64,000 nucleotides of DNA from Zygnema cylindricum (taxonomy: Eukaryota > Streptophyta > Zygnematophyceae > Zygnematales > Zygnemataceae), in the NCBI GenBank assembly GCA_037447655.1, contig JBBHKE010001320.1:114146-178145 (forward strand). The letters run 5' to 3'. The notes beneath the pieces were generated by a model that was given only the letters and a program-made list of their open reading frames with translations, did not search any database and had not been told where the DNA came from. The first letter of the stretch is position 1. Each line of letters opens with the position of its first letter. Shown one piece after another: positions 1-11,542 of the stretch. The position numbers and the translations under genes were made by a program.

Positions 1-552
1 TTTTTTTTAAGTACCGAATATTTTCACAATCCTTTTTTTGAAAAGGGACGTGTATACAAGAAGAGCATTATTCGGGTATATGAAATTTTGACTTTTGCGA
101 CCTTTGCCTCAGGGGAGTGACGACGTCCAGAGGTATCGCGATGGTTATGGAGCTGATAAACCATCGCGATATATCGTTGTTAAATCGAGATGGCATATTT
201 TTCGATATCGAGACGATACATTGATTATCGGCAAGTCGTAAAAGGCACATATTGAGTATTGGCAAGAGGCTCTCGATAGACAATACTACATGAAATGTTG
301 TTTTTACGCTATGACCCATAAGGTACTTTGGTGTGTCTATTGCAAGATTTGGATAAATAGGGCCATTCGACGCGTGGCCATTTACTAACAAAGTGAATAC
401 AAAATTACGAGAAGAACATATGTGCAGGGAAAAGTTTTTTTCCTAACACTTTTATAAGCCATGAATTTTTTTTAGGATAAAATCATGAATTCGACGAACC
501 ACCTTTCATTTTTTTGACGGCTACAAAATTTTTTAAGAGTTTTCACAGGTAA
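1..552. other. No supported gene; AT-rich flank
   Basis: I see no recognisable gene. A minus-strand open frame at 68-391 (107 codons) has no motif I can place, and no codon bias or homology argument supports it. Bases 139-185 are rich in the palindromes ATCGCGAT and GATATATCG, a theme that recurs at 28300-28410. The stretch ends at the TAA target duplication of the first TIR element. Confidence 0.5.
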
Positions 553-1517
553 GGGCACTTTCCCATGTGATAAAGTTAGGGTTTTTTTTTGTCGTTTTCC
601 TCCAAAACTTAGCCCTCAACAAAAAAATCCGTAGCCGTACAATTGAAATTACCACAATACAATTTGCGTCACTTTGAAACTTTAAATGTAGTGCAATTTG
701 TCATCTAGCGCGTTTCAACCCATTTTTGAGTTCCTCCGACTCATCTTCATATTTATACTCAAATCACCTCTCAAGGTGATTTTAACTAAAGTTCCATGAT
801 GTGAGCGAATAGGCAGATGTTGTCGCACGCGTTGACGTTTTTGACAATTTTTGTGCGCGGAGTACAAGAAATAAAACCACTACACGTTTACAACCTGTGC
901 GTACTCCTTTCCGTGCGCCTTTTTCCCGTACAAGGGCCATGGAGGGGTCTCGAACAACGGACGCCATTTCGTCAAAAGGGAAGTCTGTGAAAGCGCCTCT
1001 TTCTGCTTCCCTCTCTTATTACCCCGGATATCTCACAATTGTTGCAATGAAAAATTGTAATAATATTATCAATTGAAAGATCTCTGAAAAATATTACTTT
1101 TGATTGTCTTTGGGCGTATTTTGATGACAAGTAGAGTGAGAAAGGATGGAAGAAAAAATAGGGAAACCATGGCGGAAAGTTTTGGAATTAGTGACGTCGA
1201 CGCTATCATAAGTGAGCGTGCCGTCAAAATGTAAAAAACCCTAAACATCTACAATGTCACAAGAAACCACTAGACATAGTAGACGCCTACAACCATCGCT
1301 ATTCTGTAAACGTCATTGCTATTTTGTAAACGGCATCAATTATTGCAAGTTTTTGTTGTTGTCTACAACCATAACATATTACACCCACAATCCATCACAA
1401 TTTAAAGTAACGATTTCGTTGCGTTACATCAGAACGCTCTGGAAGTACAGTATTATGTAAAATCCTTCTTAAAAAACCAAAAACAAGATGAAGTTTCGGT
1501 TACATGGGAATGTGCCC
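553..1517. mobile_element. PIF/Harbinger-like TIR element, copy 1
   Basis: The 965 bp segment is bounded by terminal inverted repeats, GGGCACTTTCCCATGT on the left and ACATGGGAATGTGCCC on the right. It is flanked on both sides by TAA (550-552 and 1518-1520). Trinucleotide TAA/TTA duplication with GGG-starting TIRs is the signature of PIF/Harbinger and Tourist elements. No transposase ORF is visible, so it is non-autonomous. It is homologous throughout to the neighbour at 1558-2540; for example both contain a CTACAATGTCACAAG block and a block around GGACGCCATTTC. Confidence 0.75.
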
Positions 1518-1557
1518 TAATCTTATGTATCTTGCAATTTGTTTTTTCCATATATAA

Positions 1558-2540
1558 GGGTACTTTCGCATGTGCTAAAGTTACAGATATTTTTTGTCGT
1601 TTTCCTCCATAACTTATAAAAAAACGAGAAAATCAGCACCCGCCAGTACAAGTTCAAATTACCGTCGTACAAGTTGCGTTACCTTGAAACTTTACGTTTA
1701 TTGTAGTTTGTCGTCTATCACAATGCAATTTGTCGTTTAGTGCATTTCGACCCACTTTCGCGTCTTTTCGGCTCATCTTCAAACTTTATATAAAATCACC
1801 TCGCGAGGTGAATTTAGATAAAGTTCCATGAGGTGATCAAATAGGCAGATGCTCTCGCACTTGTCGGAAGTTTTTGACAATTTTTTTGCTTGTATTACCA
1901 AAAAAAAACCCACTGCACGTTTCCAACCTGTGCGAGATTTTTTTTCCGTGCGCTTTTTTCTGTACAAGGGCCGTGGAGGGGGTCTCGACTAACGGACGCC
2001 ATTTCAAAAAAGCGAAGTCCATGAAAATGTCTCTCTCTCTCTCTCACTATCTCTCTCTCTCTCTCTCTCTTGCTCCCACTACAGTGTCTATCTCAAAATT
2101 CTTGCAATGAAAAACATCAATCATGGTATCAAATGAAATATCTCTAAAAAAATGTTTTTTTTACTATGTTTGTGCGTATTTTGATGGCAAGTAGAGTGAG
2201 AAAATACTAAATAACAAATTCGGTAAACCATGGCGGAAATTTTAGAATTTGTGACATCGACGCTGTCATAATTTGAGGGTGACGTCAAAATGTCTAAAAC
2301 CCTAAACATCTACAATGTCACAAGCAGCTAGACGTTTACAACCGTCGCTATTTTGTAAACATCATCAATTGTCGCTAATTTTGTAGTCGTCTACAACCGT
2401 CACAAATTACACCCACGTCTACATCCGTCACAATCTAAAGTAACGACTTCATTTCTTTACATGCTCTCAAAGTAGTACTGAGAATCTTCGTTAAAAACAA
2501 AGTTGCAAGACTAAAGTTTCAGATACATGCGAAAGTACCT
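1558..2540. mobile_element. PIF/Harbinger-like TIR element, copy 2
   Basis: This is a second, diverged copy of the element at 553-1517, in the same orientation and only 40 bp away. The TIRs read GGGTACTTTCGCATGT and ACATGCGAAAGTACCT (the last base is changed from C). It is flanked by TAA at 1555-1557 and 2541-2543. It has no coding capacity. A CT microsatellite has grown inside this copy only. The TIR sequences of the two copies differ in a compensated way (CCC/GGG versus CGC/GCG), so they are separate subfamily members rather than a simple local duplication. Confidence 0.75.
2031..2071. repeat. (CT)n microsatellite
   Basis: Nearly uninterrupted CT dinucleotides, broken once by CACTAT. The tract lies inside TIR element copy 2 and is absent from copy 1, so it expanded after the copies diverged. 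Confidence 0.9.
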
Positions 2541-2803
2541 TAAGACGCGTCTTTATATAACAGGCCGTTCGATTTTCCCCGAGTACCCGTAGTGCTCCGC
2601 TATTGGTACCGAAAACAATTATCCCTGGTCTACAAAGACAGTCCATACTTTCAGTGAAAGTTCAAACGGCTGGACAATGTTTGGTTGTAGATTACAAATT
2701 TTAAATAAACGTATTTCATTTTTGAGCGTGTCATTTGATCGGGTGAGAGCGAGTACAATAGAAATAACATGTACGAAAAAGTACAAAATCCGTGCAGACC
2801 GGA

Positions 2804-2856
2804 CAAGATTTGATGTGACAAGACTAGACGTGACAGGATTTGACGTGACAAGATAT
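2804..2856. repeat. Short degenerate tandem repeat
   Basis: Three to four degenerate units of about 18 bp built on GTGACAAGA, immediately left of the TIR element at 2861. Function unknown. Confidence 0.5.
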
Positions 2857-2860
2857 GGTA

Positions 2861-4373
2861 CACCGTGTATCGCTATTAAAGTTAGGGTAACCTTCCCTCA
2901 GACGTTCCCAGTAATCATACGGTCACGTTTACTGGCAGTAATATTTGTAACACCTTTCCATCAGGTCATGCCAGTGAAGCAAAAATTACAAAATTTCAAC
3001 CTCATATCCATACGGGCGGACGGCGATAAAATATCTAGTGGCGTCACGCTAATGTACAATGTGAAAATTCTTGTATTTGTCGTTGTACCAACGGCCACGA
3101 AAACCGTTGCAAAATGAAAGTTTGTACAAATGTCTATGAATGTACCATTTGTACGTTCATGTATTATCGTTGTACCAACGGGGAGGCATGACATGATGTC
3201 CTACAACCCATATTTTGTCGTTGAACAGGGTGGCTTTGATGTCAGAAGGTACACGCCATTTGCCACATGTAAGTTTGTAACTTCACGTCCGTCGTGGATC
3301 GACTCTGACTTTTACAAGTGGACCAATGTGGACCAATACACACGTCCAGTACGCGCAAAGTGTCCTCCTGAGGACAGTCGGAGGAGACTAGCCAGACACT
3401 GGATAGAAGGGGCGTTTGCGCCTAAAATTCGAAATCGGACGGTGGAAGTTTTCGCCAAAAAGTATGTAGAATCTTAACGAATTTCTACTAAACATCTTTT
3501 GTAAAAAAAAATAAAAAAAATCAGTACGTCTTAGTACGGAAAGGTACTTTCTCCAATAAACAACCCCACTTTTCGCTTGATGAAAGGTTACCCTTAATAA
3601 TTTGTTCGCCACTTAAAACATATTTTATCCGTACACAATTGACGGATTTTGAATTTGAAACATACACCTTGAATCGTTATTAGACTTATGTACTCTATAT
3701 CGGCGCCCCAAAATTTTGACATTGATACCTTATATAAAATAAATTATACTATTTAAGGACGTGGACCATAATCTGCCACGTTTCCGGCACTAAATTAGCA
3801 TCAATGACACTAATTAATTTTTGACACTAATAATTTCTTTAGTCTAATAACGATTCACGGTGTAGTTCAAAAGTAGGCGTTTTTTGGTAGGCGTTTTTTG
3901 GTAGGCCTTTTGTAGGCCGCCTTTAGCGTAAGTTGTGTTCCGAGCTTTCCATGTGATCTTCTTAGATCGTTACTTTCATCAATGACCGTCAGATTGTACG
4001 AATCTGACGGTTTAAATAAAAAGTCGCTCAAAACTCACAGAAAAAGATTTTTTTGTCCATTTTTTTTTCAAATTTAGACATGACGTTTAATTCTCTATCG
4101 ATCCATGTGCAACTCAACCCTGTTACTATTTATTTCATTTTGCGGCCAATACAATATGGGTCTTAAGGCCATATTGTATGTTTTGCATACAATAGGCATA
4201 TTGTATGGGCGTACGGTCACCTACTTTTGAACGATGATTTGAAACTACCAATCAGAAGCTGAGAATCTTACCTTTCAATCGCAACCGCCAGATCCACAAT
4301 CGGCCATGTGTGTACGGAGAAAAGATGCTTTAACAGACGAAAAAAACATTAGCCCTAATAGCGATTCACGGTG
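2861..4373. mobile_element. Candidate 1.5 kb TIR element, CACC...GGTG family
   Basis: The left end reads CACCGTGTATCGCTATTAA after TA. The right end, reversed, reads CACCGTGAATCGCTATTAG and is followed by CA where TA would be expected. These termini match those of the shorter elements at 3665-3862 and 6822-7086, so they form one family. TA duplication with CA-starting TIRs suggests a Tc1/mariner-type element. No transposase frame is visible. Inside are a hairpin at about 3986-4010 (CCGTCAGATT and its complement) and a cluster of ATATTG inverted repeats at 4145-4212. The pairing of these two ends is inferred. Confidence 0.45.
3665..3862. mobile_element. 198 bp MITE, CACC...GGTG family, nested
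   Basis: The TIRs are CACCTTGAATCGTTATTAG and, reversed, CACCGTGAATCGTTATTAG, about 19 bp with one mismatch. They are flanked by TA on both sides (3663-3664 and 3863-3864). The interior is AT-rich and non-coding. The right-hand portion, including a block around AAGAAATTATTAGT, recurs at 8115-8196. It lies inside the candidate 2861-4373 element. Confidence 0.7.
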
Positions 4374-4544
4374 CACTGTCCTGTAGCCTGCCGACGACCG
4401 TTTAGACCATTGGAAAAGCTTCTCGTACGAAGCGGCCGGCTAACTTTCCCCGTGTTTGCCGTCCTTTGAATTGACGGCCGTCAAGTCGATTCGCCGGCAA
4501 GTGGCGCGCCCGTTCTAACCCTTCTGAAGGCAAATTGTGACGAT

Positions 4545-5865
4545 GCCATGGAAGAGGGAGAGGGAAGAGGTGGGACGAAAGGGGAGGAGGGAGAGGGAGA
4601 AGAGGAAGGAGGTGGAGGTGGAGGGAGAGGGAGAGGGAGAGAGAGAGGGAGAAGGGGAGAGAGAGAGAGTAGGCGTGGAACTAGGGGTGGAGTAAGGGTG
4701 GGAGAGAGGGTGTGAGATGGAGAGAGGGAGAGGAAGAGAGAGAGCGAGACGGGGAGGGGTGAGGGGAAGGGCAGGGGATGAAAGTAATTGCTAAGGAGAT
4801 AAGGGGAGCAATGGGTCATAGGAGGGAAAATGGGAGGTGGAGTGTTGGCGAGGGGGGTGGAGGGGAAGAGAGAGAGGAGGGTGAAAAGGTGAGAAAAGGG
4901 TGAAATGAGAAAGGGGAAAGAGGTGGGAGACTAGGGGAAGGGGGTGGGGGGATGAGGGAGGAGAGAAGAAGATGGAAAGAGAAGGGGTGGAGTAATTTAT
5001 GAGCAGGGACAAGGGAAGAGGGAAAGAAAAGGGGGTGGAAGGAGGGATATAAGAGGAGGAAAGAACTGGATCAAAAAAGGTACGGAAATCTAAGGGAGGG
5101 AAAAAAGGAGTAGGTAGAAATGAAAAGAATGCGTATGGGAGAACATGTAGAAAGAGGGAAGAAAGGAGAGAGAAAGTAGGAGGAGAAGGAAGAGGAGGGG
5201 GGAAGGAGTAGGGAGGAGCAAAAAGCAAAGAGGGACGAGGTAAGAGGGAGGGTTGAAGTAGAAGTTTGAGGGAAGGAGGAAAGAGGTAAAGGTAAAGAAA
5301 ATAGAGGTGGGAGGTGGGAGGGTATAAATAGAGGTGGAGTAGAGGGATAGCGAAGAGAGAAGGTGGGAAGCTGGGGTTCAAACTAGCAAGGAGGGAAGGG
5401 AGGGAGGGAGGGAGGGAAAGGGGAGGGGCATGCGTTGCGATAAAGAGAGAGAGAGAGGAGGGAGGGGATGGAGGTAGGGATGAGGGTGGGAAAGGGAGGG
5501 GCATGCCTTCCGGTTAAGAGGGAGAGTGGCGAAGGGAGAGGCAGAGGGGGGGAGAGGGGGAGTGGAGGAGAGGAGGAGAGGGAGAGAGGGGAGAGGAGAG
5601 AGGGGAGAGGCGATGGTAGGGGGAGTTGGGCGAGGGGAGGGGGGGGGGGGGGGGGGGGGGGGAAAGGGGAGGGGTAGGTCAAGGGGAGGCCAAAGGGAAT
5701 GGGAAGATGAAAACGAGAGGGTGAGTTGGAGGCCATGGGCAGGGAAAGAGGAAGTGGAAAAAAATAAAAGAAAGAAGGTAAGTTAAAGAGGAGGATGGAG
5801 GACTATGGGAGTGAAGAAGGAGAGAAAGGACAGAAGTGTGAGGAGTTAGAGAAAGGAATATTGGT
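4545..5865. repeat. 1.3 kb polypurine (G/A) tract
   Basis: The plus strand is almost purely G and A for about 1.3 kb, built from GGGAGA, GAGGGA and AGGGGA motifs. It includes a run of 24 G at 5639-5662. Long proline/serine/leucine open frames on the minus strand and glycine/arginine/glutamate frames on the plus strand are by-products of this composition, not genes. Such mirror-rich polypurine DNA can form triplex (H-DNA) or G-quadruplex structures in principle. Confidence 0.9.
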
Positions 5866-6821
5866 TTAAATTTGTTTGGTTTTTTTCGTTTACTTGTTGC
5901 TATTGTTTCTCCAATGTGGGTTTTTTTTTTTTCTTTGCATAGAGGCGACAAGGCTAAAGACTTTGCCACTTTATTTTACCATGTTGTGCTTCGAAAAAGC
6001 ATATATTGAGCCTACACTTACACTTGCAAAAAAAATTAACACTTTATTTTACGATTCCTACCAATCATAGAAGCTTGAGGACCACAATTTTCAAAAGATT
6101 TGGTGAGAATGAGTTTTCAACATTAATCAATGTGTAAGTTACCTTTGAGCCACTCAGGAAGAAGTCACAAAATCCAAAAGAAGTACAAAAAGTATGAAAG
6201 GTACAAATGGCTGTACGGAAAAGTAAGGAGAACTTAGTGTAAAAGATGGAACTCGGAGCACCGTGTGTGATTTCGCAGAACCGAGGGCAAAATTTGACAA
6301 AAAATAAGAAAAATTAAGATAGAATTTTATTTTATTTTTTGAATTTTAAAAAGTGGGTATTGTACAGGAAGAAGGTTGGGGGGGGGGGGGTAGGTGGGTT
6401 GTTTTTTTTTTTTTTTGTGTTTTTTTTTTTTAGGGCGCCCCCCCCCCCTTTTTTTGTAGGTGGTTTTTTTTTGCGGGAGGGAGGTGTTGACGGAGGGGAA
6501 AAACTGACCCCCAAAATAGTATTGCTACAAAAACATAGACAAAACCTCGATATACGCTTATTGTAAGAAATGATAAAAAAACGAAAACAATTTTAATAAG
6601 AGACCCACAGATTACAAATGAATAAAAATGAGAATTAGCGTTGCTTAATGATGTACTTTTTAGGGCTATATGAAACTATTATATTGTGTTTTAGAGGACA
6701 GTGGTCTTTTTTAAGTTCATACTAATGTGGACAAAATGTAAATGATATAATTTACAAAAAAATACACATGTATAATCATACACTAGAAACAACAAATTAG
6801 AAATGCATAAGTTTTAAAATA
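5866..6821. other. Non-coding AT-rich region with homopolymer cluster
   Basis: No gene is visible. At 6376-6475 there is a cluster of homopolymer runs (G11, several long T runs, C9), which is also a plausible sequencing or assembly weak point. The short open frames crossing it are composition artefacts. Confidence 0.6.
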
Positions 6822-7086
6822 CACTGTGAATGGTTGTTAGAGCAAATTACTTTTATTATTATTATTATTATTAGGGTAAAGAAATTATTAGCGGGTTTAT
6901 ATTAGTGTAGTTTATTTTTTTTCATTTATTTTTGAATGTGACAATGACATGACTGTTTTGAAGTTGTTTGAATAATTAACTCTAAAGAAAAAACACTAAG
7001 CAGTATTACCTATGTTTTGTGTTCAACGGGTAGAAAAAAACAAGACATTAAGTTAGTGATATCAACACTAATAGCGATTCATGGTG
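6822..7086. mobile_element. 265 bp MITE, CACC...GGTG family
   Basis: The left TIR is CACTGTGAATGGTTGTTAG. The right TIR, reversed, is CACCATGAATCGCTATTAG. TA flanks at 6820-6821 and 7087-7088. It is a diverged member of the family at 3665-3862. The interior contains an (ATT)n microsatellite at about 6850-6872. Confidence 0.6.
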
Positions 7087-8114
7087 TAGTGTAACGTTTC
7101 AAATTACTATAAAAATGTTGACGCGTATTTAGAGTGCCTAAAATACGATTCTATAAATAAGACAACTGTATGGGCACTCATTTCAAATATTGCATTTTGT
7201 TTTATTTGGGGAACAGTTTAGAGCAGAATGACTCTTCTTCAACTATTAGTCATCATGGGTTTACGATTTTTATTAGGTCCTTATGGGTTAATTAGGGTTT
7301 TTCGCAACTTTGTGGTCTTAAGGGCTTTTTATTATCTTATAAAAGTATTGTTTATTATTATTTTTTATTATTGTTATTTTAATTCTTATCTTGGTCTTCT
7401 AGTTTAATGCTTGCGCTTTGAAAGTATGTCATGGGGTAAATCCTCCCCCAACCCCAATTTTTTACTATATTTTTTTTACTTATTTTGCCGAAAATTAAAT
7501 GTTAATTGAATAAATTAAATTGCATTATTAAATGCTGGAATCGGTTATCTTACCATACTTTATCCCCCTTTTTTACTTTATGGTTTTAGAGGAATTTAAT
7601 CTTTTAGGGTTTTTTCTGACAGTTTATTCATAAATCAAGTGTGGAAAAATTGGAAATCAATAACGTGTGTGTATTTTACGTACTGAAACAGTTTTCAAAT
7701 TAAAAAAATTCGTATAATAAGCATATCGCACTGAAAAACCCCAAAATAGCGTATCCATTTGTACTTTCAATGGATGTGAAGTTTAAACGAAGAGAAAAAA
7801 TGTAAAAAGAGAGTTCCATTTGTCTCCGCACGTATGTATTTTGAATTTATTTCAAGTTTACGAAGGGAAACAAATTTGAAAACTAGTGAAAATTTTTAGC
7901 TTGACGATTAAAATTTGTCAACGCACCAAAAAAAAGTAGGCGCGGCGCACTAAATGCTAGTGCGATTGCATTTTAATTTTGGCGTGTTTCGCCCTCCGTT
8001 TCCTCCAAAAGTAAACGGACCGCGAAGTACGTATCCTCCAAACAAAAATAATAGTCGCGGGCGACCCGGTGCTTTGCCCTTTGGTTGCTTAGGGCCTTTC
8101 GATTTTGTACAGTA
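7087..8114. other. No gene seen
   Basis: AT-rich sequence with many T-runs. No open frame or repeat that I can support. Confidence 0.5.
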
Positions 8115-8196
8115 CACCGTGAATCGTTATTAGACTAAAGAAATTATTAGTATCAATACCAAAATAGTGTCATTGATGCTAATTTGTGTATACATC
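8115..8196. mobile_element. Truncated MITE end, CACC...GGTG family
   Basis: Begins with TA then CACCGTGAATCGTTATTAG. About 80 bp are homologous to the reversed right half of the element at 3665-3862, including the GTGTCATTGATGCTAATTT block. No matching second end was found downstream, so it is a fragment. Confidence 0.6.
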
Positions 8197-9375
8197 CCAT
8201 CGTCAAAAAAATGTTTAATGTTAATTTCTTCTTAACGCTGATTTAGGTATATAGGATCCGCCGTCATTACCTATACGTTAAAATAGGTAAAAGTACAAAA
8301 CCTGACAATCCGTACCACGAGGCGTCCTTGCCGTGAAAAAAATCCATAACTCTAATTTGTGTTTGTTGCTAAACAATCATTACTCCATGCAAATTTATAC
8401 ACTAAAATAGGTACATGTAAATTGGGTCGAATGGTACGGTTGTTGTCCTTTCGTTCACTTGTCAGTACAATTGTAAAATGGTTTTTTTCGCACGCGTGAA
8501 TATTACTACAGTAAAAGATGTGCGAGTTCAACATAAGACAAACTGTACATTTATCGATTCCTTGTTTCGACCTGTAAAACGCAGTGAATGTATGACTTCA
8601 GTACGTTCGTTCGGTTCAGTTTATTATCGTGTATGAACGAAACTATAACGGCATGCATTCTATGTATTGTTTCGTTTCATTTAAGTTGCAATGATTTATG
8701 TGAACGATTTTAGTTTTCCTTGTCATTCGCGTGTATATCGAGCGTTGTATGACGTTAATTATGGACCGTTAACTTTAATAAGGTGCCAGTTGGGTTGCTT
8801 TATTAGAATTCATATATTGTAATACAGGCACTTAATTGTAATGTGGATGCGTTTAGTTGCGTCAAACGTGTAAAGATCCTCTTTTTAGTATCATGGGTTA
8901 ATTGTAATTGAGGGTCCAACATATAACAAACCTCATTTAGGATGCATTTCTAATTGGAGGTAAAATGCCGACGACAGCTGGTCAACCGCCGTCGAAAGAT
9001 AATCATTGGCTGTTGCCGAAAAACGTGGCATGTTCAATGTCCACGTATTTGCAAAATTGGTCAGTGATCGAAGACGACGATGGAAAAACCGTGTATCGGT
9101 GTTACAACCATCGAATGTCATCTAATCTAATTTTAGCCGTACAACATGTAATCTGGAGGTGTTCCATGGCGCTTTCTATTTTTTCGGCGACGACGTGATT
9201 TTTGAAATATTTAGCCAAATTGCTCCAAATTAATTTTTTTCCCGCTTTTATTCCGTCGTTTTTCAATATTTACAATAGTGATGATTCAAAAAACGTTCAA
9301 ATTTTGAATTTTAGAAAGTGAAGGCGTTTCCCTCCATTCTTTCCGCGCAAATTTAATTTCGCGAGCATCGCTTCT
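8197..9375. other. Intergenic; no supported gene
   Basis: No recognisable gene. The stretch at 8933-9198 is less AT-rich and carries short overlapping open frames on both strands, neither with recognisable motifs. It could be an exon or degenerate gene remnant upstream of the candidate gene at 9399 onward, but nothing in the sequence decides this. Confidence 0.4.
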
Positions 9376-9384
9376 ACTATATAA
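9376..9384 (+). promoter_or_regulatory. Possible TATA box
   Basis: CTATATAAG lies about 15-23 bp before the ATG at 9399 and 130 bp before the ATG at 9509. It is the only clear TATA-like element before the coding-like block and would suit transcription of the downstream acidic frames. Prediction only. Confidence 0.35.
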
Positions 9385-9508
9385 GTGCATCTGTGAAAAT
9401 GGCAAGCACACTACCAACTCTCTGTCTACATTTTCTTTGGTTGCCATTCTTTACTTTTACGGTTGCTCTTTCAACTTGTTCATTTAGTGATATTCGGAGT
9501 TTGGAAGT

Positions 9509-9799
9509 ATGTGGACTCTCACTCGGATGTGGGGTGCCAACTCTGGCAATAGCATCACTGTTCCCCGTAATCCACAAATTGAACACGATACGGAAGACGA
9601 GAGGATCAACGAGGAAAACGAGTTTCAAAACGAGGAATACGGTGAGAAGAACGACGACGAAGCGAGCCGGAAGTGGAAAGGTTGGTTGATCCGGCGGCGA
9701 TCGTGGATGGGTTCTTTCCATCTTCAGGCAATGCTAGAGGACGTGTTGCTCACCGAAAAATTCAACACGTGTCGACCAAGGCTACTCGATTGCGAGTAA
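9509..9799 (+). CDS. Unknown acidic protein or exon, 96 codons
   Basis: The frame runs from an ATG to a stop and is strongly polar: residues 25-55 are rich in Glu, Asp and Asn, followed by a basic stretch around residues 58-66. No known domain is recognised. Its composition resembles the acidic protein at 10631-11542, so the two may be exons of one gene. A possible continuation in another frame at 9808-9901 ends at a donor-like GTAAGC. An alternative frame from the ATG at 9399 has a hydrophobic start. Which frame is used cannot be decided from sequence alone. Confidence 0.3.
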   Translation: MWTLTRMWGANSGNSITVPRNPQIEHDTEDERINEENEFQNEEYGEKNDDEASRKWKGWLIRRRSWMGSFHLQAMLEDVLLTEKFNTCRPRLLDCE

Positions 9800-9918
9800 T
9801 AAGCTGAATGTTGAAAGACTGTGAGGAGAACGGGTCGAAGGAACTCATTCCAAGGACCATGAGGAAGTTTCCGGAACATTTTAATGGAGTGTACGGTACA
9901 AGTAAGCACTGTCGTCAT

Positions 9919-10630
9919 ACCTTACCCCGTGTATTAAATGGTGTTATTGCAACTCTTAACACGGTTTTTGAAATTAAGTTTCATTGTGACTTTGTAGTAA
10001 TTGCGTGTTTCAATGTTGGACCGTCGTCTTACCCTCTCGATATTTGTCCTAATCGCACTTTTCCTCCACATTGGTGCGTGTTTTTCATTGTTGAGGGATG
10101 TTCAGTATTGTATTTGGCATTTTGTTGTCTTTCTCCTCCACGTGTCATACGTTTTTATTTTAGGTTCATCGTTTTACCGACGAGATTGACTTGTATCATA
10201 GTAGACATCGATATCATGTCGTCGGTTCAATGATGGGCGCGACGAAATTACGGTATGTACAGTGACAACTCGTTTCGACTGAAGTTAGAATGACCTCCAA
10301 CAACGGTTCGGCGTCATCGATGAACCGAGGTTAGAAACCCCTACGCTGGTATTCGCGAATGAAATTCGACAGCGACAACATTGTTTCGACGAGTCTCTGT
10401 TGGGATACCCGAATATTCCTGAACGGGCGACGACATTTTCTCGTCGCTAGAACGTCCCTCTGAACGTCGCAGGGTCAACGTTTAAATAGGTTGGGAGTGA
10501 ATAGTAAAGTAACACAGATTCCAAACTGTTTTAGTAAATGCGTTAGTAAAGTTAGTCTCTTAAGCTGTTTTTGTCACATACTAACTGTGTCTCGGCTTAG
10601 TTTCCCGATAAGGATAAATTTTCCTTCTTC
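9919..10630. other. Intron-like or intergenic stretch
   Basis: A T-rich stretch follows the donor-like GTAAGC at 9902. Short frames (for example 10001-10233) have no recognisable content. Several GCGACGA/TCGTCG words occur here and again near 16930, which suggests the two regions belong to one unit. Confidence 0.35.
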
Positions 10631-11542
10631 ATGGAGGGCATCCGACCACCATGGAAACGTCTTCGCTCTGCCATTCAGCGACGACTTCTTCCACCGCCAA
10701 CGGAAACCGAGGTGGGGGGTCATATACTTAGAGGGGAAAACTTTGCGAGGGAAGTAGCGGGGGAAGAAGAAAGGAGAATGTTGGCTGAGGAGGTGGCAAA
10801 AGGGGATAGAATCCGAAGAGAGGGCTTAAATAGAGAAAGGGAGGAGTTTTTTAGGGTAGGGGATGTGGCAGAAGATGTTGGTGGAAGAGAAGGGGTTGGA
10901 TTGGAGCTTGTGTTGAGGGAGGGGGAGGAAGCGGATCATGAAATAGATGACAAAGAGGAATCGGATGAGGTGGGAAGGGAAAAGACTGGGACGGATAGGG
11001 TGGAAAGTGGCACTGAGTTGGAGGGGGAGTTAAAGGATGAAGGGGTTGTAGCGGATGAGGCAGGTGTACGCGAAGTACAGGGGGGTAAGGACGTCGATGC
11101 AGATTACCACCCATCGGGAACCGATACCGACGAGTCTATAGTGGATGGGGATGAGCTTACCGAAGAGGAGGAAGTGCCGGAAGAAACCTTAGCGTCGGAT
11201 ATTCCGGTGACCACATACGATGACGACCCCACAACCTCGGACGACAAATCTTCGGAGAGCTCGGAAAGACGTATGGAAAGAGAGTATGTGGACAAAGACG
11301 AGGGAGTGGGTTTTCCACCTTCACCGGACCGCGAGAGGGCTTTCGTGGCGGTAGAACCAACTCGAAATCCACCGAACCGTGAAGTCCCGTCCGAGAGGAG
11401 GAACCAGACTGGTTTTTTCCACCCCCAGTCAGAGATGAGGCCATGGATGGCTTCCGACCAACGGCAGCGCATTACATCCCGGGGGAGGAATGGCCTGATT
11501 ATTGGCGTTATGGGGAGCCTCGACCCATCGACCGGTGGTTGA
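10631..11542 (+). CDS. Unknown highly acidic protein (N-terminal part)
   Basis: A 303-codon frame starts with a basic, arginine-rich segment (residues 1-30, including WKRLRSAIQRR). A long Glu/Asp-rich, probably disordered region follows (residues 45-230), then a Pro/Arg-rich end. No catalytic domain is recognised. From about 11383 the next frame (11383-11860) also becomes open and looks more protein-like, so the real product probably switches frame here through a one-base indel or a short intron. The last residues in this frame are then artefactual. It could be a transcriptional-regulator-like or transposon-associated protein; no function can be assigned. Confidence 0.45.
   Translation: MEGIRPPWKRLRSAIQRRLLPPPTETEVGGHILRGENFAREVAGEEERRMLAEEVAKGDRIRREGLNREREEFFRVGDVAEDVGGREGVGLELVLREGEEADHEIDDKEESDEVGREKTGTDRVESGTELEGELKDEGVVADEAGVREVQGGKDVDADYHPSGTDTDESIVDGDELTEEEEVPEETLASDIPVTTYDDDPTTSDDKSSESSERRMEREYVDKDEGVGFPPSPDRERAFVAVEPTRNPPNREVPSERRNQTGFFHPQSEMRPWMASDQRQRITSRGRNGLIIGVMGSLDPSTGG

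Noticed and set aside
68-391. Minus-strand 107-codon frame
   Set aside because: No motif or context; could be chance in AT-rich DNA.
4481-5736. Long minus-strand Pro/Ser/Leu-rich and plus-strand Gly/Arg/Glu-rich open frames
   Set aside because: They follow directly from the polypurine composition; no start context, codon structure or domain.
6332-6566. Overlapping frames of Phe, Gly, Pro and Lys runs
   Set aside because: Homopolymer runs (T, G, C, A) produce them; not protein-like.
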